From: Amycolatopsis echigonensis
GTDB taxonomy: Bacteria > Actinomycetota > Actinomycetes > Mycobacteriales > Pseudonocardiaceae
Direction: 5' to 3'
Assembly: GCF_014174495.1 (NCBI RefSeq)
Contig: NZ_JACJHR010000001.1
Coordinates: forward strand, 1 to 64,000
Length of the DNA stretch: 64,000 nucleotides
The notes beneath the pieces are model-generated. The model worked only from the letters and a program-made list of their open reading frames with translations, was not told the DNA's origin and ran no database searches. How positions within the stretch are numbered: position 1 is the first letter of the stretch; the number at the start of each line of letters is the position of its first letter. This document shows positions 61,410 to 64,000 of the stretch, piece by piece. The position numbers and the translations under genes were made by a program.

Positions 61410-62012
61410 ATGGTGTGGGCGCGGACGCTGCTGACGACATTGGTGATACTCGCGGTCGCCTGGTTCGGGGTGGCGCTGACCGTATTCCATCGCGGAGGCG
61501 GCACTCAGCTGGTCTGGCTCAGCGCCGCGCTGATCGTCGTTCTCCCCGCGATCCTGGGCCGCAGCGGCATCTTCGTCGTGCTGAACCTTTTCGTCGCCGG
61601 TCTTCATCTCGTGATGATCTTCATGACCGGATCGTCCTTGATCGACGGTTACGTACTGGAGACGCGCGGCGTGCCGATGCGGGCGAGCGCGACCGGCTAC
61701 ACCGACCACTGGACGGCGGTGCAATTCACGCCGCCGGACAAATACACGAAGAACGCGCTGGTCGTCGTCACTCCGGACGGGCAACACGGCTTGGTGGCAG
61801 TGGAACACGACAAGCCGGGCAGCACCGTCTCTGTCGTCGTGGACCCGAAGAAAGCGGTCGACCTGCACCGGCCGGACGAGGTCGGCTTCGGGGTCGGCGT
61901 CACCTTCGGGATCGTCGACGCGCTGATGGTTCTCGGCTGGAATTTCCACGCCGCCCGCTCGGGGGCGAAGAGCCGCCGGCGTTCCGGCGAGCAGGAGCCC
62001 GCCGCGGCGTAG
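61410..62012 (+). CDS. Membrane protein of unknown function
   Basis: A 200-residue protein with three N-terminal membrane helices (LLTTLVILAVAWFGVALTVF, VWLSAALIVVLPAIL and IFVVLNLFVAGLHLVMIFM), an extracytoplasmic domain of about 90 residues containing YTDHWTAVQFTPPDKYTKNA, and a last helix near 170. No family recognised. TACTAT at 61398-61403 could be the -10 of a leaderless transcript starting at ATG 61410. Confidence 0.7.
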   Translation: MVWARTLLTTLVILAVAWFGVALTVFHRGGGTQLVWLSAALIVVLPAILGRSGIFVVLNLFVAGLHLVMIFMTGSSLIDGYVLETRGVPMRASATGYTDHWTAVQFTPPDKYTKNALVVVTPDGQHGLVAVEHDKPGSTVSVVVDPKKAVDLHRPDEVGFGVGVTFGIVDALMVLGWNFHAARSGAKSRRRSGEQEPAAA

Positions 62013-62215
62013 ACCTGTCGCCGCGAGATTCGCGGTATCGCACGGCCGTCAAAGCATCCAGCCCACAGGACAACGGCTGTTGCCGGGCGATCTCGGCAGG
62101 GAGAGCGCCGGGTGTCAATCCGCGGTGACCTACGGGCGCAGGGGACGTAGCCGCCAGGCACGTCCGTGCCGGGAGCCGGCCGATGCGTTCGGCTGTCGCC
62201 TGAGCCGCCGGGCGG

Positions 62216-62725
62216 TCATGCCCGTCCGTCCGGCCCCTCCCAGTCCAGCAGCAACGCGCGCAGATCGTCGTTCATCCGGTCCTGTTCCGCACGCGACAGA
62301 ACGCCCAGCAACCGAGCCTCCGTCTGCGTCTTCATCCCGAACACCTCGTGCGCCCGGGCCAGCCCCTCGTCGGTCAGGCTGACCAGGATCTGCCGCCGGT
62401 CGTCCGGGTCGATGTCGCGCCGGACCCAGCCTTTGCGTTCCAGCCCGGCCACGCGTTTGGTCACCCCGCCCGATGTCAGGCGCATGCTGTCCAGCAGTTG
62501 CCCGGCCGAAAGACGGTACGGGGGACCGGCTCGTTTGAGCGCGCCCAGCAGCTCGACTTCCCACAGGCCGACCCCGAAGGCGTCGAATTCGCGGCGCAGT
62601 TCCGTTTCCAGCAGCCGGGCGGCGCGCAGCAGGCGGAAGCTGAGCGCCTTGCTGACCCGGTCGTCCGCGCGCACTCCGGTGATCTGCGCCATGACTCCGT
62701 CGACGTGGTCCCGCTCCGCTGGCAT
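62216..62725 (-). CDS. MarR-family transcriptional regulator
   Basis: A 169-residue MarR regulator: helical dimer region, GLWEVELLGALKRAGPPYRL, recognition helix MRLTSGGVTKRVAGLERKGW and the wing RRDIDPDDRRQILVSLTDEG. The ATG at 62725 is chosen since the minus-strand -10 TAGAAT at 62734-62739 would start RNA within a few bases of it; an in-frame TTG at 62743 would then lie upstream of the transcript. It is divergent from the DHA2 exporter gene and most likely represses it. Confidence 0.88.
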   Translation of the reverse strand: MPAERDHVDGVMAQITGVRADDRVSKALSFRLLRAARLLETELRREFDAFGVGLWEVELLGALKRAGPPYRLSAGQLLDSMRLTSGGVTKRVAGLERKGWVRRDIDPDDRRQILVSLTDEGLARAHEVFGMKTQTEARLLGVLSRAEQDRMNDDLRALLLDWEGPDGRA

Positions 62726-62733
62726 GGGCGAGT

Positions 62734-62758
62734 ATTCTAACACCAGTAATTATCTTAC
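62734..62758. promoter_or_regulatory. Divergent promoter/operator for MarR and exporter
   Basis: AT-rich stretch with a minus-strand -10 TAGAAT (62734-62739) and the inverted repeat GTAA-N5-TTAC (62746-62758). It lies in the 55-base gap between the MarR gene and the exporter, where MarR operators are normally found. Confidence 0.55.
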
Positions 62759-62780
62759 CGGTCTCGAATCAGGACGGTCC

Positions 62781-64000
62781 GTGGACGCTTCTCCTTCGCC
62801 CGAGCCCGATCCGCAGCGCTGGCGCGCCTTGTGGGTGTGCCTCATCGCGGGGTTCATGACGCTGCTCGACGTGAGCATCGTCAACGTCGCGCTGCCCTCG
62901 ATGGAGCACGGGATCGGCGCGACGCCCGCGGACGTCTCGTGGGTCGTCTCCGGGTACGCGCTCACGTTCGGCCTTGCGCTGGTGCCGTCCGGGCGGCTCG
63001 GCGACGACTACGGCCGCCGCCGGATGTTCCTGCTCGGCCTGGCGTTGTTCGTCGCGACCAGCGTGCTGTGCGGCGCGGCGCCGAACGCGACCTGGCTCGT
63101 CGTCGCGCGGCTGGGCCAGGGTGTCGCGGGCGGGTTGCTGAACCCGCAGATCATCGGCCTGATGCAGCAGCTGTTCTCCGGCCGCGAGCGCGGCAAGGCG
63201 TTCGGCGCGTTCGGCGCGACGGTCGGGCTGTCCACGGCGATCGGGCCGGTGCTGGGCGGCTTGCTGATCCAGGGCATCGGGGTAGAGCAGGGCTGGCGGT
63301 GGGTGTTCTACGTCAATCTGCCGATCGGCATCCTCGCGATCCTGTTCGGGCTGCGGCTGCTGCCGAAGGACGCGCGCAGCGGCCGGAAGCGGACGCCGGA
63401 CCTGCTCGGCAGCGTGCTGCTCGGCGTGGCGGTCGTGCTGGTGATGCTGCCGCTGATCGAGGAAGAGGAACAGGCGACGTCGCCGCGCTGGTGGCTGATG
63501 GGCGTCGCGGCCGGGCTGCTCGTCGTGTTCGTGCTGTGGGAGCGCTGGCTCGGCAACCGCGGCAAGCACCCGCTGGTGAACCTGAAGCTGCTGACCGTGC
63601 GCAGCTACTCGATGGGGTCCGCGCTCGGCATGGTCTATTTCGCCGGGTTCACCGGGATTTTCCTGGTCCTGACGCTGTTCTTCCAGCAGGGCCTCGGCTA
63701 CACCGCGCTGCAGGCGGGCACCGCGATGCTGGCGTTCGCGATCGGCTCGGCGATCTCGCCGACCATCGGCGGGCGGCTCGTGCACCGGTTCGGCAGGCCG
63801 ATGGTCGTCCTCGGCACGCTGCTCGTCGCGATCGGGCTCGCCACGACCGCGTGGCTCGTCCGCGACTACTCCGGCGCGAACACCGCCTTCGTGCTGGCCG
63901 GGCCGTTGTTCGTCGGCGGGTTCGGCAGCGGCCTGGTGATCTCGCCGAACTCGACGCTCACCCTCGAAGAAGTCCCGCCCGCGGAAGGCGGCACGGCAGC
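62781..64000 (+). CDS. DHA2-family MFS multidrug exporter (partial)
   Basis: At least 406 residues of a 14-helix drug:H+ antiporter, continuing beyond the window. The start GTG 62781 follows AGGAC. Landmarks: helix 1 motif LLDVSIVNVALPSM (motif D1), loop motif GRLGDDYGRRRMFLLG, motif C GATVGLSTAIGPVLGGLLIQ and WRWVFYVNLPIGILA. Such exporters remove hydrophobic drugs or metabolites, and many are repressed by an adjacent MarR gene, as here. Confidence 0.92.
   Translation, partial: MDASPSPEPDPQRWRALWVCLIAGFMTLLDVSIVNVALPSMEHGIGATPADVSWVVSGYALTFGLALVPSGRLGDDYGRRRMFLLGLALFVATSVLCGAAPNATWLVVARLGQGVAGGLLNPQIIGLMQQLFSGRERGKAFGAFGATVGLSTAIGPVLGGLLIQGIGVEQGWRWVFYVNLPIGILAILFGLRLLPKDARSGRKRTPDLLGSVLLGVAVVLVMLPLIEEEEQATSPRWWLMGVAAGLLVVFVLWERWLGNRGKHPLVNLKLLTVRSYSMGSALGMVYFAGFTGIFLVLTLFFQQGLGYTALQAGTAMLAFAIGSAISPTIGGRLVHRFGRPMVVLGTLLVAIGLATTAWLVRDYSGANTAFVLAGPLFVGGFGSGLVISPNSTLTLEEVPPAEGGTA

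Overview
The window is GC-rich actinomycete chromosome (about 70% G+C, strong third-position GC, many GTG starts, Tat-exported hydrolases, F420-type LLM oxidoreductases, a mycothiol-linked DsbA paralogue). The gene mix points to Pseudonocardiaceae, most likely Amycolatopsis; the genus is an inference. No rRNA, tRNA, CRISPR array, insertion sequence or prophage was found. Protein-coding genes fill almost the whole window, and a few decayed genes (at 19.2, 42.3, 58.4 and 61.1 kb) mark local gene loss.

Layout. 0.2-3.3 kb: a SigB/SigF-type stress sigma factor with its anti-sigma kinase, a DUF151 bifunctional-nuclease protein and a STAS antagonist-like protein. 3.9-11.3 kb: LLM oxidoreductases, a PadR-P450 operon, a Tat-exported GH2 enzyme, a sirtuin and a small membrane protein. 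11.6-14.8 kb: a metal-transport island with two M-box (Mg2+) riboswitches, one before an Nramp-like transporter and one before a 58-residue protein; each leader also has a short ORF with a very strong Shine-Dalgarno. 15.0-19.2 kb: a nucleotidyltransferase, then an ATP-grasp ligase paired with a 674-residue protein that has papain-like Cys/His/Asn residues, behind a textbook SigB-type promoter. 19.8-22.9 kb: a complete pqqA-C-D-E-B operon. 23.2-26.0 kb: a second Tat-GH2 enzyme. 26.2-31.4 kb: IclR regulator, benzoylformate decarboxylase, benzaldehyde dehydrogenase and an aromatic-acid MFS carrier. 31.4-38.4 kb: mgtA-mgtC-ABC permease-ABC ATPase on the minus strand, divergent from an ArsR-family alpha5 metal sensor. 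38.4-64 kb: mixed accessory genes, including an ECF41 sigma factor with azoreductase, a GH3 glucosidase, PhoU-like and PAP2 proteins, an FtsW paralogue, HxlR/LysR/MarR regulators with neighbouring targets, and a DHA2 exporter cut off by the window end.

How it fits together. The strongest system-level signal is a Mg2+/divalent-metal regulon split over two loci 24 kb apart. The mgtA promoter and the promoter of the second M-box share a 14-bp near-palindrome (CAGTTGYACAARTG) directly before the -35 hexamer, and the gene divergent from mgtA encodes an ArsR protein with an intact D91/H93/H104/E107 site. All three metal-related leaders carry short ORFs with GGAGGTGA-type ribosome sites. The second main candidate for undescribed biology is the ATP-grasp/papain-like pair, which appears to belong to the general stress regulon controlled by the sigma factor at the start of the window.
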